This document shows, one piece after another, positions 6,550-13,378 of a DNA stretch of 38,503 bases (positions within the stretch are counted from its first letter, which is position 1; each line of letters starts with the position of its first letter). Origin of the DNA: a virus; the IMG/VR virus record IMGVR_UViG_3300042890_004156, positions 1-38,503 of that record. One strand, written 5' to 3'. Below the pieces are notes generated by a model. It was given only the letters and a program-made list of their open reading frames with translations. It did not search any database and was not told the DNA's origin. The translations under genes and the position numbers were made by a program.

Positions 6550-6943
6550 GTTGTATTTTGGTTAATAAGGCATACATGCCCCAGAGCGGTAGTTTCTTAA
6601 GCTACCATGTCAGCTGCTTCCAAAGAGAAGTCAACTGTCATATACTCGAATTTAGATGCTTTTGCGTCTATAAGTTTTGCGCTGTTTAGGACAGTCACCT
6701 CACCTGTTGCCGTCTCCATTATCTCACCAAGTCGAATCCAATTCATCCCCATTATAAAACACACTATCACTTCCCATTTGAGGGGCAGGAAGTCTACGGC
6801 TGTTGCCCCACTCCGATACCTCTAATGTGTTTTATGGTGGAGATGTGGGGTTTCGAACCCCAGTGTTTGATGCCGTCACTTTGAAGGAATTACAACAATA
6901 ATAAACACACTAAAATATTTAATGTGCTTATTATTGTTAACTT
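6550..6943 (-). ncRNA. ssrA: Circularly permuted (two-piece) tmRNA
   Basis: Transcribed from 6943 downward. The acceptor piece carries a T-arm (TGGGG-TTCGAAA-CCCCA, 6846-6862), then CATCTCC-A-CCA ending at 6835. After an 84-base intervening segment the coding piece starts at 6750 with GGGGATG and GGATTCGAC. GGGGATG pairs with CATCTCC over 7 bp, with a G3:U70 wobble, the alanine identity signal. TTGGTG in the coding piece can pair with CATCAA before the T-arm (helix P2). The tag frame resumes at GCA 6678-6680 and runs 27 codons (AKLIDAKASK...EAADMVA) to TAA at 6597-6599. That stop sits in the loop of GGTAG...CTACC, as in E. coli helix P5. The tag is long compared with about ten codons in E. 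coli. Confidence 0.9.
6894..6938 (-). other. 16-bp hairpin at the 5' end of the tmRNA precursor
   Basis: The arms 6894-6909 and 6923-6938 pair over 16 bp with one G:U wobble and a 13-base AT loop. It starts a few bases after the predicted transcription start and before the T-arm. It probably protects or positions the 5' leader for processing. Confidence 0.7.
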
Positions 6944-6949
6944 GTGCAT

Positions 6950-6977
6950 ATTATAACATAAAAATAATATTTGTCAA
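6950..6977 (-). promoter_or_regulatory. Sigma70 promoter of the tmRNA gene
   Basis: TTGACA (6972-6977), 16 bases, TATAAT (6950-6955) on the minus strand, both perfect. The tmRNA should therefore be made early by unmodified host RNA polymerase. Confidence 0.8.
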
Positions 6978-6985
6978 GTGTTAAT

Positions 6986-6993
6986 GATAAATA
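6986..6993 (+). promoter_or_regulatory. T4-late-like promoter box GATAAATA
   Basis: GATAAATA 66 bases before the plus-strand endonuclease start at 7060, back to back with the tmRNA promoter. Confidence 0.45.
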
Positions 6994-7059
6994 AAAATGT
7001 AGTTCACGATGCGCTAACATCTAACTACTCTAAACATTTTTAACTTTTAAGGAACAACA

Positions 7060-7857
7060 ATGTCCAGCAACATTATTTATACCAAACCAATCTGCGCCTG
7101 TATTATTTGTAAAAAAGAATTTTCTATTTACGGAATTCATACACATTTTGAACGTGCGCACGGAACACCTGAACAAAAACAAAAATATCCATCTGGTAAT
7201 CATGGAAGATATAATGATGAATCATATCTTCAAAAAATAAAAACCCCTCGGCATGTAATTACTGATACATGTAAACAGTGTGGTAACACATTTACTTATG
7301 AAAAATTAGTGTCTAATACATATAAGAAAGGTTGTAGTAAATCCTGCATAACAAGTTTAAATAATAAAGCAAGAATTAACAATGGGTTTGTGCAACCTAA
7401 ACATTCTTCCGAAGCAAGAAAACAAGCCTCAGAACGATCAAAAGCATTATGGCAAAATTCTGAATACGCTAAAAAAGTAATGTCGCAATCAAAACGATTT
7501 ACATCAAAAAATGAAGTCTTAATAAGAGATCATTTTATAAACACTCATCCAGAAGATGAATGGACATTTGGCGGCGGCTTAAAACATAATGGAGAAACAA
7601 TTGTACGTGATTTATTTTCTAAAAAATTAAAGATATGTTTTGAATATGACGGCATATGGCATTTTAAAGAAGTGCATGGCCAACTTGCTCGTAAGCAGTT
7701 AAAGGATAAGTTATTAGAGGAATGGTGTATTGAAAATAAATATTCTCTAATAAGACTTGATGAAAATAAGTTCAACAGTAGTTCAATTGCTGAACTAACT
7801 AAAATATTTTATTCATTAGATAAACCTACAATTTTAAAAATTGGTGATAGGTACTAA
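7060..7857 (+). CDS. Homing-type endonuclease, Vsr/EDxHD-like fold with N-terminal zinc fingers
   Basis: A 265-aa protein. The N-terminus has a C2H2-like finger (CIICKKEF...HTHFERAH) and a second Cys cluster (CKQCGNTF...CSKSC, about 72-96), followed by NUMOD-like (S/A)EARKQAS repeats. The C-terminal nuclease domain (about 145-250) reads SKNEVLI, TIVRDLFSKKLKICFEYDG, IWHFKE, then KDKLLEEWCIENKYSLIRLDE. This matches the Vsr-like PD-(D/E)xK/EDxHD homing nucleases. AAGGA precedes the ATG. The stop directly abuts the convergent gene at 7858 with no space, as expected after a precise insertion. Confidence 0.75.
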   Translation: MSSNIIYTKPICACIICKKEFSIYGIHTHFERAHGTPEQKQKYPSGNHGRYNDESYLQKIKTPRHVITDTCKQCGNTFTYEKLVSNTYKKGCSKSCITSLNNKARINNGFVQPKHSSEARKQASERSKALWQNSEYAKKVMSQSKRFTSKNEVLIRDHFINTHPEDEWTFGGGLKHNGETIVRDLFSKKLKICFEYDGIWHFKEVHGQLARKQLKDKLLEEWCIENKYSLIRLDENKFNSSSIAELTKIFYSLDKPTILKIGDRY

Positions 7858-8064
7858 TTACTCCCATCTTAACACAAACCATGCATGATTAGATTTAACT
7901 TGGAATACATGTACGCCAGTACTACAAGATTGTAATAAGAATTCTTTACATTTATTCCTTAACATCCAAGTTAACACTTCATTGTAATCATCAAATGTAT
8001 TACACCTGTACACGGGATAGTTATTCCAACCTGGATAAGTTGTTCTTGTTACTTGTTTCTTCAT
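7858..8064 (-). CDS. Small protein with C-terminal WFxLxW motif, 68 aa
   Basis: Last of five tandem small genes. It ends FQVKSNHAWFVLRWE, matching the C-terminal pattern F-x(4-6)-aromatic-F-x-L-x-W shared by its neighbours. GAGGT lies before the ATG. The family is common among small early genes of T4-like phages as far as I remember, without known function. Confidence 0.65.
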   Translation of the reverse strand: MKKQVTRTTYPGWNNYPVYRCNTFDDYNEVLTWMLRNKCKEFLLQSCSTGVHVFQVKSNHAWFVLRWE

Positions 8065-8074
8065 GTTACCTCAG

Positions 8075-8281
8075 TTAAATGCTTAATAAGAACCAGGCTA
8101 AATCTTTTTCAGATTCAAATGTTATGTGACCAAAACCTACATCCATGTTAAGATCACCTTTAAACTTATCTTTAACAAAATTTTTTGTTCTAGGTACTGA
8201 TGTAACATTTTCAGGTAAGTAAACCTTATCGTGTGTTGCAATATATTGCCATTGTTTAAATGTTAGTTTATGTACTATCAA
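8075..8281 (-). CDS. Small protein with C-terminal WFLL motif, 68 aa
   Basis: I choose TTG at 8281 (MIVHKLTFKQWQ) rather than ATG at 8299. GGGGGAG sits 5 bases before the TTG, and TTGA overlaps the upstream stop. The ATG option would instead overlap the previous gene by 22 bases. The protein ends FESEKDLAWFLLSI, a variant of the WFxLxW C-terminus. Function unknown. Confidence 0.6.
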   Translation of the reverse strand: MIVHKLTFKQWQYIATHDKVYLPENVTSVPRTKNFVKDKFKGDLNMDVGFGHITFESEKDLAWFLLSI

Positions 8282-8502
8282 AATATCTCCCCCGCCCATA
8301 GCAAAGTAAATACAAAGTAATCATCTTTATCCATATACCAATAACCAGATTGGTCACGACTTGTTTCATTGGTTATAACAAACTTTGCTGATGTGTAGCC
8401 TTGCTGTCTCATAAATTCGTCACACAGTATTTCTTTATCATCATCTCTGCTCCATAATTCATAAAACTCAGGATAATTATCGTATAAATCTGTTATCTTC
8501 AT
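8278..8502 (-). CDS. Small acidic protein, WFxLxW-family, 74 aa
   Basis: Starts MKITDLYDNYPEFYELWSRD and ends DKDDYFVFTLLWAGEIF, with the aromatic-F-x-L-x-W C-terminal motif slightly extended. The ATG follows the previous stop directly (TAAATG). Function unknown. Confidence 0.65.
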   Translation of the reverse strand: MKITDLYDNYPEFYELWSRDDDKEILCDEFMRQQGYTSAKFVITNETSRDQSGYWYMDKDDYFVFTLLWAGEIF

Positions 8503-8688
8503 TTAACCCCACTTCAACACAAACCAGTTACGATCTTTCTCTTCTTTAAATTGAACAGTCCACTCTAACATACACCATCTGCTGTTTGTTAACCCAACAG
8601 ATGGTCCAAACGTTTCAGTACACCATTCGTTAACTTCTGCCTTACTTACACTGTAAGGCAGACGTGCAGCATACCGTAAACCGCTCAT
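8503..8688 (-). CDS. Small protein, WFxLxW-family, 61 aa
   Basis: Ends FKEEKDRNWFVLKWG, the clearest example of the shared C-terminus. The start overlaps the previous stop as TAATG. The N-terminal half differs from the neighbours, so only the tail is conserved. Function unknown. Confidence 0.65.
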   Translation of the reverse strand: MSGLRYAARLPYSVSKAEVNEWCTETFGPSVGLTNSRWCMLEWTVQFKEEKDRNWFVLKWG

Positions 8689-8960
8689 TACGAAACAGTA
8701 AGATACTTAATCTGGAACATCATAAATCGTTTTTCGTCACTAACATCATAGTTCATAGTGTAGTAACCATCGTCATTTTTTAACATGACAACCCCGTACA
8801 CTTTATCAATCCAATCTTGGAATGGCATTTGGGTAACTGCTTCGGATGCTAAAAACTCTTCTCTTGAATTACGTAACGCATTGCGATAACGATCACGGTG
8901 TTCTGTAGTTAGTTCTTCTTTTTTAGTTACAACTGGTGCTTCTTCAAGTAATAAAGACAT
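8688..8960 (-). CDS. Small protein heading the WFxLxW gene array, 90 aa
   Basis: Starts MSLLLEEAPVVTKKEELTTE with a charged helical N-terminus and ends SDEKRFMMFQIKYLTVS, a divergent form of the F-x-L-x-W tail. AGGAG precedes the ATG. It is first in the five-gene early operon, behind a 140-base structured leader and a consensus promoter. Confidence 0.7.
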   Translation of the reverse strand: MSLLLEEAPVVTKKEELTTEHRDRYRNALRNSREEFLASEAVTQMPFQDWIDKVYGVVMLKNDDGYYTMNYDVSDEKRFMMFQIKYLTVS

Positions 8961-8995
8961 AAAATACTCCTATAAAATTAAAAAAAAATAAAATA

Positions 8996-9090
8996 GCAAC
9001 ACACTAATGAATAATGTATTAAGCTACAGATATGTAGCGGTTTGGTTTTCAATCCTGAGCAAATGTTATACAATGCTTTAAGTGTGTTGC
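8996..9090 (-). ncRNA. Structured 5' leader, candidate cis-regulatory RNA
   Basis: In the leader of the 8960 gene, a perfect 10-bp outer helix (8996-9005 with 9081-9090) encloses a multibranch fold: TGTAT/ATACA (9015-9019 with 9068-9072), GCTACA/TGTAGC with a 4-base loop (9023-9038), and GGATTG/CAAACC with one mismatch (9039-9055). It is followed by a T-rich run before the ribosome binding site. This resembles a riboswitch or attenuator, but I match it to no known class. Confidence 0.5.
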
Positions 9091-9101
9091 GTATGTTGTA
9101 T

Positions 9102-9129
9102 ATTATAGCAGTATTTTAATAAATGTCAA
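9102..9129 (-). promoter_or_regulatory. Early-type sigma70 promoter
   Basis: TTGACA (9124-9129), 16 bases, TATAAT (9102-9107) on the minus strand. The spacer is nearly identical to that of the promoter at 25495-25522. Confidence 0.8.
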
Positions 9130-9133
9130 GTGT

Positions 9134-10114
9134 TTATTTGTTAACAGTATTAGTTGTTCTCTTTTTAAATGGAGTTTTCTTCTTAGGAGAGTTAATCATT
9201 CCAGCATGTGTAACTTTTTTAATTTCACGATTTGCTAAAACGCTTTGGTAAAGTTCTTCCGGAACAAAAAATCTATCCATTACTCCTTTCATCTTTTCCC
9301 ATTCTTGACCAATATCACGTCCCATAAAATCACAAACACGATAGTTACCTATAGTTTTTGTAAAGTAATCATAAAGATCTTGCGGGCTATAACCAAATCT
9401 TTTACATTGTGTATCAACAATTTCTAATTGTACAATAGGGCGTTGTGTTCTAATAGTGTGTTCTGCACCTTTGAGTACGTTAAACTCGTAACCTTCGCAG
9501 TCTACTTTAATGCAGTCTACTTCTGTTAAGTTTTGACTATCAAGTGTGACAATTTCAACATCAAAAACTTCGTATTTAGTTTGTGCTAAACGATCTCCTT
9601 CTACAATACAGTTATGTCCTGCATTGAACGGATGGTTCTCAATCTTCATTATTCCTGCAATATGACCTAACCCTTTGTTATGTATATGTACATCTGCAAT
9701 TATATCTAAACTAGCAAACGTACCATTTTCTTGTTTCCACCAACCATCTTGTTTATCTTCTTCTCTAATAGGATAGTATCTTCCTTTTAGTTTTAAAGTT
9801 TTGTTTAGTGCTACGTTAACTTCTGCTAGTTCAAAAGTAGGGGTAAATGGTTCAAAGCCATGTACTGTGTTAGCCCATGTTGCGTATTCCATAGTATTAT
9901 TACCTACGTTCATACCGATGTCTACGATTGTTCTAGCTTTTGGTTTACAAAGTCTCAACATTTGTATGTTACGAACTTGATATGGCCCATTACATGTTCC
10001 AAATCGTTGTTCATACAATCTATCATCTCTCCATACCCAATATTCTCTCCCCATGCGATTATGCAAATGCCGTTTAGTAAGATCGTTATCAAATTTATTT
10101 AAATCAACTGTCAT
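9134..10114 (-). CDS. FkbM-family methyltransferase
   Basis: A 326-aa SAM-dependent methyltransferase. SAM-binding motif I is ARTIVDIGMNVGNNTMEYA (about 60-78), followed by the acidic strand HGFEPF. The FkbM signature VTLDSQ...DCIKVDCEGYEFNVLKGAE lies at about 188-218. FkbM enzymes O-methylate sugars or small molecules. In phages they often cluster with tail or glycan genes and could modify virion or host surface glycans. The last 30 residues are basic (SPKKKTPFKKRTT). A TATAAATA box lies 25 bases upstream. Confidence 0.8.
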   Translation of the reverse strand: MTVDLNKFDNDLTKRHLHNRMGREYWVWRDDRLYEQRFGTCNGPYQVRNIQMLRLCKPKARTIVDIGMNVGNNTMEYATWANTVHGFEPFTPTFELAEVNVALNKTLKLKGRYYPIREEDKQDGWWKQENGTFASLDIIADVHIHNKGLGHIAGIMKIENHPFNAGHNCIVEGDRLAQTKYEVFDVEIVTLDSQNLTEVDCIKVDCEGYEFNVLKGAEHTIRTQRPIVQLEIVDTQCKRFGYSPQDLYDYFTKTIGNYRVCDFMGRDIGQEWEKMKGVMDRFFVPEELYQSVLANREIKKVTHAGMINSPKKKTPFKKRTTNTVNK

Positions 10115-10139
10115 TAGACCATTCCTTTTAATATAAATT

Positions 10140-10147
10140 TATTTATA
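10140..10147 (-). promoter_or_regulatory. T4-late-like promoter box TATAAATA
   Basis: A perfect TATAAATA on the minus strand, 25 bases before the FkbM methyltransferase ATG, divergent from the plus-strand box at 10185. Confidence 0.6.
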
Positions 10148-10184
10148 ACTGAAATTAACTGTGTATTTTAAATACGGTTTTGCG

Positions 10185-10192
10185 GATAAATA
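10185..10192 (+). promoter_or_regulatory. T4-late-like promoter box GATAAATA
   Basis: GATAAATACAGTAT, 24 bases before the ATG at 10217. The same 13-base string GATAAATACAGTA precedes the RimK-like gene on the other strand at 26400. Confidence 0.6.
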
Positions 10193-10216
10193 CAGTATAC
10201 AAAAAGGAGTGCAAGG

Positions 10217-10498
10217 ATGCATGAAGTATTTAAACTAATTGGAGAGTTAGGCTTTCCTATTGCAGTAGCATTTGCTGGTGGGTATTTCGTATACCTAACC
10301 ATTAAGCTATTGCTTGGCGGTGTATTAGGAAGTATCAAAGGAATGGCAGGTATTATCGTAGCATTAGATAACCGCGTTAAAACAATGAACCACGATGTAA
10401 TCCGTATAGACACTATTGTGTCTAATGCATTAGGGTTAAAACCTGATGTAGAACGGATATCACGTGCTGACGGAAAAAATGATGCGCGTCGAGACTAA
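10217..10498 (+). CDS. Single-pass membrane protein with coiled coil, 93 aa
   Basis: Residues 10-30 (GELGFPIAVAFAGGYFVYLT) form a membrane helix, followed by a second hydrophobic stretch and a heptad-like region ALDNRVKTMNHDVIRID. It is a paralogue of the 129-aa gene two places downstream: both share GFPI(A/V), a Gly-rich membrane helix and a matching D-R-(V/I)-x3-(N/D)-D-(V/L)-IR helix. The layout resembles BhlA/UviB-type holin-like proteins. I recall similar structural or membrane proteins in cyanophages, without known function. AGGAG precedes the ATG. Confidence 0.65.
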   Translation: MHEVFKLIGELGFPIAVAFAGGYFVYLTIKLLLGGVLGSIKGMAGIIVALDNRVKTMNHDVIRIDTIVSNALGLKPDVERISRADGKNDARRD

Positions 10499-10509
10499 AA
10501 GGAATTAAT

Positions 10510-10707
10510 ATGCATTACATAGATTATGTTTGGCAACTGTTTGAGTTTGGAATGATCTTAGATGAAGAGATTGATTTTGATAGTTTAGGATGGGAAGATG
10601 GTTCTTATTTTAGATTAGACCGTACAACTGATGGTAGTCGTCCAGTTTTAAGAAAAGTTAAAGTAATTAAAAAGTATACTCCCGGAGCAGAAAATGGATC
10701 CGAGTGA
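10510..10707 (+). CDS. Small conserved phage protein, 65 aa
   Basis: Starts MHYIDYVWQLFEFGMILDEE and contains the block LGWEDGSYFRLDRTTDG. I recall this small acidic protein type between the same two membrane-protein genes in T4-like marine phages. AAGGA lies before the ATG. Its end overlaps the next gene by 14 bases. No known function. Confidence 0.65.
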   Translation: MHYIDYVWQLFEFGMILDEEIDFDSLGWEDGSYFRLDRTTDGSRPVLRKVKVIKKYTPGAENGSE

Positions 10708-11083
10708 AATTGTAGCTGTTGTAAATAAATATGGTTTTCCTATTGTTATGGCAGTCGGAATGGGATATATTATACGTTATGTGTGGGAATGGTCTACTAA
10801 AGAAGTTAAACCAGTTTTAAGTGAAGCTAATACTGTATTAATTGCACTTATTGATCGTATTCGTATGTTAGATAATGATCTAATCAGATTAACTCAAAAG
10901 GTAAATACCGTATTACATTTACGTGGTAAGATTATTGAAAGTGATCGTGTACTTGAACAAGTTAAAGTAGAGCGTGAAGCATCTAAACAATTTGATAAAG
11001 CTGTTCGTATGGACGATCCTAAACCGCCAAAGAAGAAAGCAAAATCTGAAGATGATAATACTGCAGCAGCTGGAGAAAGTTAA
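10694..11083 (+). CDS. Membrane protein with coiled coil and basic tail, 129 aa
   Basis: Paralogue of the 10217 gene. The membrane helix is at about 12-32 (KYGFPIVMAVGMGYIIRYVW). Then comes VKPVLSEANTVLIALIDRIR and a long amphipathic helix DNDLIRLTQKVNTVLHLRGK, and a lysine-rich tail (PPKKKAKSEDD). Single helix plus coiled coil with a charged tail suggests a holin- or spanin-like or virion membrane-contact role; this is inference. Confidence 0.65.
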   Translation: MDPSEIVAVVNKYGFPIVMAVGMGYIIRYVWEWSTKEVKPVLSEANTVLIALIDRIRMLDNDLIRLTQKVNTVLHLRGKIIESDRVLEQVKVEREASKQFDKAVRMDDPKPPKKKAKSEDDNTAAAGES

Positions 11084-11085
11084 GA

Positions 11086-11328
11086 ATGAGAATAAGAGAG
11101 CTATTAGAAAGTATTGAATTAGATGAAACTAAAATACCAACTAGTAAAGAATTAAGAAAAGCGTTACTAAAAAAAGGTTATACTTCACATGAAGGTGGAG
11201 AACATGAGAAGTTTTATGCACCTGATAATTCGCATCATATTGCAATACCTCGTGGGTCGAGGGCGTTGAGTACCGGCCTTGCTCGATCTGCTATGAAAAA
11301 AGCCGGTATAACTGATGACGATTTATAG
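11086..11328 (+). CDS. HicA-like RNase-fold protein with capsid-targeting-like N-terminus
   Basis: An 80-aa protein. Residues 1-9 (MRIRELLES) carry the shared M(K/R)IxE(L/I) peptide. Residues 18-80 resemble HicA mRNA interferases: SKELRKALLKKGY, then GGEHEKFYAP with His in the usual catalytic GSH region, IAIPRGSRALSTGLARSAMK and KKAGI. HicA toxins cleave mRNA and normally pair with HicB; no hicB is present. With the N-terminal peptide it could be a toxin carried in the capsid and delivered on injection. It ends one base before the convergent cyclase gene. Confidence 0.7.
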   Translation: MRIRELLESIELDETKIPTSKELRKALLKKGYTSHEGGEHEKFYAPDNSHHIAIPRGSRALSTGLARSAMKKAGITDDDL

Positions 11329-11329
11329 C

Positions 11330-13378
11330 TTACTTTTCGTGGGCTACAAATTCTCCCTGCCAATCATCGCCTAGATCTTGATGTTTCATAAACTCACAAC
11401 GTTCAATCCACATTTTATAGTACTTGTCCATTTGACCGCCAAAACTGCCTTTCATCTTTTTACACATAGCAGCAGCATCATCAAATCGTTTTAGTTTATA
11501 TAATATATGCATCATATCATGTTGGTCTTTATCTTTACTGTAATCAGCACCTTTAGTACGTAATGCAGTATAGATTAAATCTGCAACAGTTTTACCTTTT
11601 GGTTGTAAGTTATCTAACATTAAGTAGAAGAAATCATCTTTAGTTCTATTGTATGTTTCTGCACCAATAATACATAGTACACCGTATGCTTTACAGCGTG
11701 CTTCTAACCTTGCAGCAGTTGATACCATGTCACCTAGAATATCATAGCTGTGTCTATCAGTAGAACCCATTTCTCCAATAAAGCCAATACCACTATTACA
11801 ACCCCAACCCATTGCAGCTGGCGGCAATCCTTGTTCTTCCATTACTTTAGTGTAAGCGTCTACTGCATCTAACATTTCTAAACCAACTTTAACAATAGTG
11901 CGAGCATGGTAATTGTCGTCAATTGGAGCACCGTGTATATGCATAGATGCATCTCCTACATACTTAATAACCATTCCGTTGTTATCTATAATAGGTCTAC
12001 TAATGCTATCCATGTAGCCATTCATGTACTTGCCAAGTCCTGCTACGTTATCACCGTAGTGTTCTCCGATTGGAGTAAACCCTCGCAAGTCACTAAACAT
12101 AACTGATACATCTTTACGCACCCCACGTTTAATTAGTTCCGGATCTTTTTGTAGCATTTCAACTACTTCTTTAGAGCAGTAACCTGCAAACTGTTTTTTA
12201 ATAGCTAGCTTCTGTGTTAGTTCAGAAACAAACTTAACAGTATAAGCATGAGCATACACAAGGCCAAATCCAGCCACAACAAACGTTGCATCCAGTAAAA
12301 TGCTATAATTGGTGAAAACATAGCTAGCAGCATAAGGAATGCCGCCGATAAACATAATAATAGGAATAAAGCCATAACGCCATCTCGTTAAAAATATAGA
12401 ACCAATAGCTAGTGCAATAAATGCTAATAGTTCTGCCCCATCTGCGTAGTCTGGTCTAACAATGTTAGTACCAGATACTAGTGTATCTAATACAGCACTT
12501 TGAAGTTCATGAGGAAACCGTTCCCCTGTAGCTGTTGCCACTGGGTTGTTGAGTCCTCTTGCGGTAAGACCAACAATAATGATTCTCCCTTCAAGGGAGT
12601 CTGGAAGACTAGTGATTGAATAGCTTGTGGGCTTATGTGACCAGTCAATCCAAATTCTACTGAACGGGTCGGTTGCAATTTTTCCAAACTTAGGTATTCT
12701 AACAGCTTCGACTCCGAGCTCTGAGATTTTAACTTGGAAACTTGGATCTCCACTCGCGACTCGTAAAGTGTCAAGTCCAAGTGACGGGTATAACTTTCCT
12801 TTTGATGATACAACCATTGGCATTCTTCGCACAACGCCATCGAGTTCTGGGAAAGTGTTAACAATACCAGCACCTGCAATAACATCGTTAAGTTGTTTAG
12901 TATTTGCTTGTATGTTTTCATAATTTACAGTAAATGGTTGATCTTCATTTCCTATTACACTAACACCTGGACGGAATGCAATAGTATCTGATTTTACAGG
13001 TTCATTAGTTGCTGTCTGTGGTAGTACAACAGGAGAAATTGAAATAACGTTAGCTAAGTCTGCATCTCTTTTAAATCTATCTGCATCTGGCATAAAGATA
13101 TTAAACACTACTAATCCTGCACCTCTAGCATATAAGTCTTCAATTATCTGTGCGTATATGTCGCGAGAGAACGGAAATTGCCCATACTTCTCTAATGCAG
13201 CATCATCTATGTTTACCGTAGTAACAGATGAGTCTTGTATTGGTTTACTTGTAATTAATGTATCAAAGTATCTTAGTCGCATACTTTCTACAAATGACGG
13301 ATCTGCGATACGTACACCCGCTACTAACATAACTGTTAGTAGCGCAGTCCAGGGGTTTAATAATATTTTTTTAATCAT
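11330..13378 (-). CDS. CHASE2-domain class III adenylate cyclase
   Basis: A 682-aa membrane enzyme. A membrane segment at about 8-24 is followed by an extracytoplasmic CHASE2 sensor (about 30-310), three membrane helices (about 312-380) and a cytoplasmic class III cyclase (about 415-600). Metal-binding Asp residues are in VSVMFSDLRGFTPIGE and KYVGDAS; the Lys of KYVGD and the Asp of SYDILGD fit ATP preference. The usual catalytic Asn of GDxVNxAARLE is Ser here (GDMVSTAARLE), so activity may be altered. The product would be cAMP. It is last in the 9.3-kb curli/PlcP/Agt operon, overlapping Agt by ATGA. Confidence 0.9.
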   Translation of the reverse strand: MIKKILLNPWTALLTVMLVAGVRIADPSFVESMRLRYFDTLITSKPIQDSSVTTVNIDDAALEKYGQFPFSRDIYAQIIEDLYARGAGLVVFNIFMPDADRFKRDADLANVISISPVVLPQTATNEPVKSDTIAFRPGVSVIGNEDQPFTVNYENIQANTKQLNDVIAGAGIVNTFPELDGVVRRMPMVVSSKGKLYPSLGLDTLRVASGDPSFQVKISELGVEAVRIPKFGKIATDPFSRIWIDWSHKPTSYSITSLPDSLEGRIIIVGLTARGLNNPVATATGERFPHELQSAVLDTLVSGTNIVRPDYADGAELLAFIALAIGSIFLTRWRYGFIPIIMFIGGIPYAASYVFTNYSILLDATFVVAGFGLVYAHAYTVKFVSELTQKLAIKKQFAGYCSKEVVEMLQKDPELIKRGVRKDVSVMFSDLRGFTPIGEHYGDNVAGLGKYMNGYMDSISRPIIDNNGMVIKYVGDASMHIHGAPIDDNYHARTIVKVGLEMLDAVDAYTKVMEEQGLPPAAMGWGCNSGIGFIGEMGSTDRHSYDILGDMVSTAARLEARCKAYGVLCIIGAETYNRTKDDFFYLMLDNLQPKGKTVADLIYTALRTKGADYSKDKDQHDMMHILYKLKRFDDAAAMCKKMKGSFGGQMDKYYKMWIERCEFMKHQDLGDDWQGEFVAHEK

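Noticed and set aside
6842-6865. An isolated T-arm suggesting an ordinary tRNA
   Set aside because: No anticodon arm follows in the right place, while the matching acceptor strand GGGGATG and GGATTCGAC lie 84 bases downstream, which defines a permuted tmRNA.
8996-9090. Glutamine (glnA) or purine riboswitch
   Set aside because: The conserved core bases of those classes that I remember are absent.
12487-12921. 144-aa minus-strand frame and its 98-aa plus-strand partner (12627-12923)
   Set aside because: Both lie in other frames inside the CHASE2 cyclase gene, which has clear domain matches throughout.
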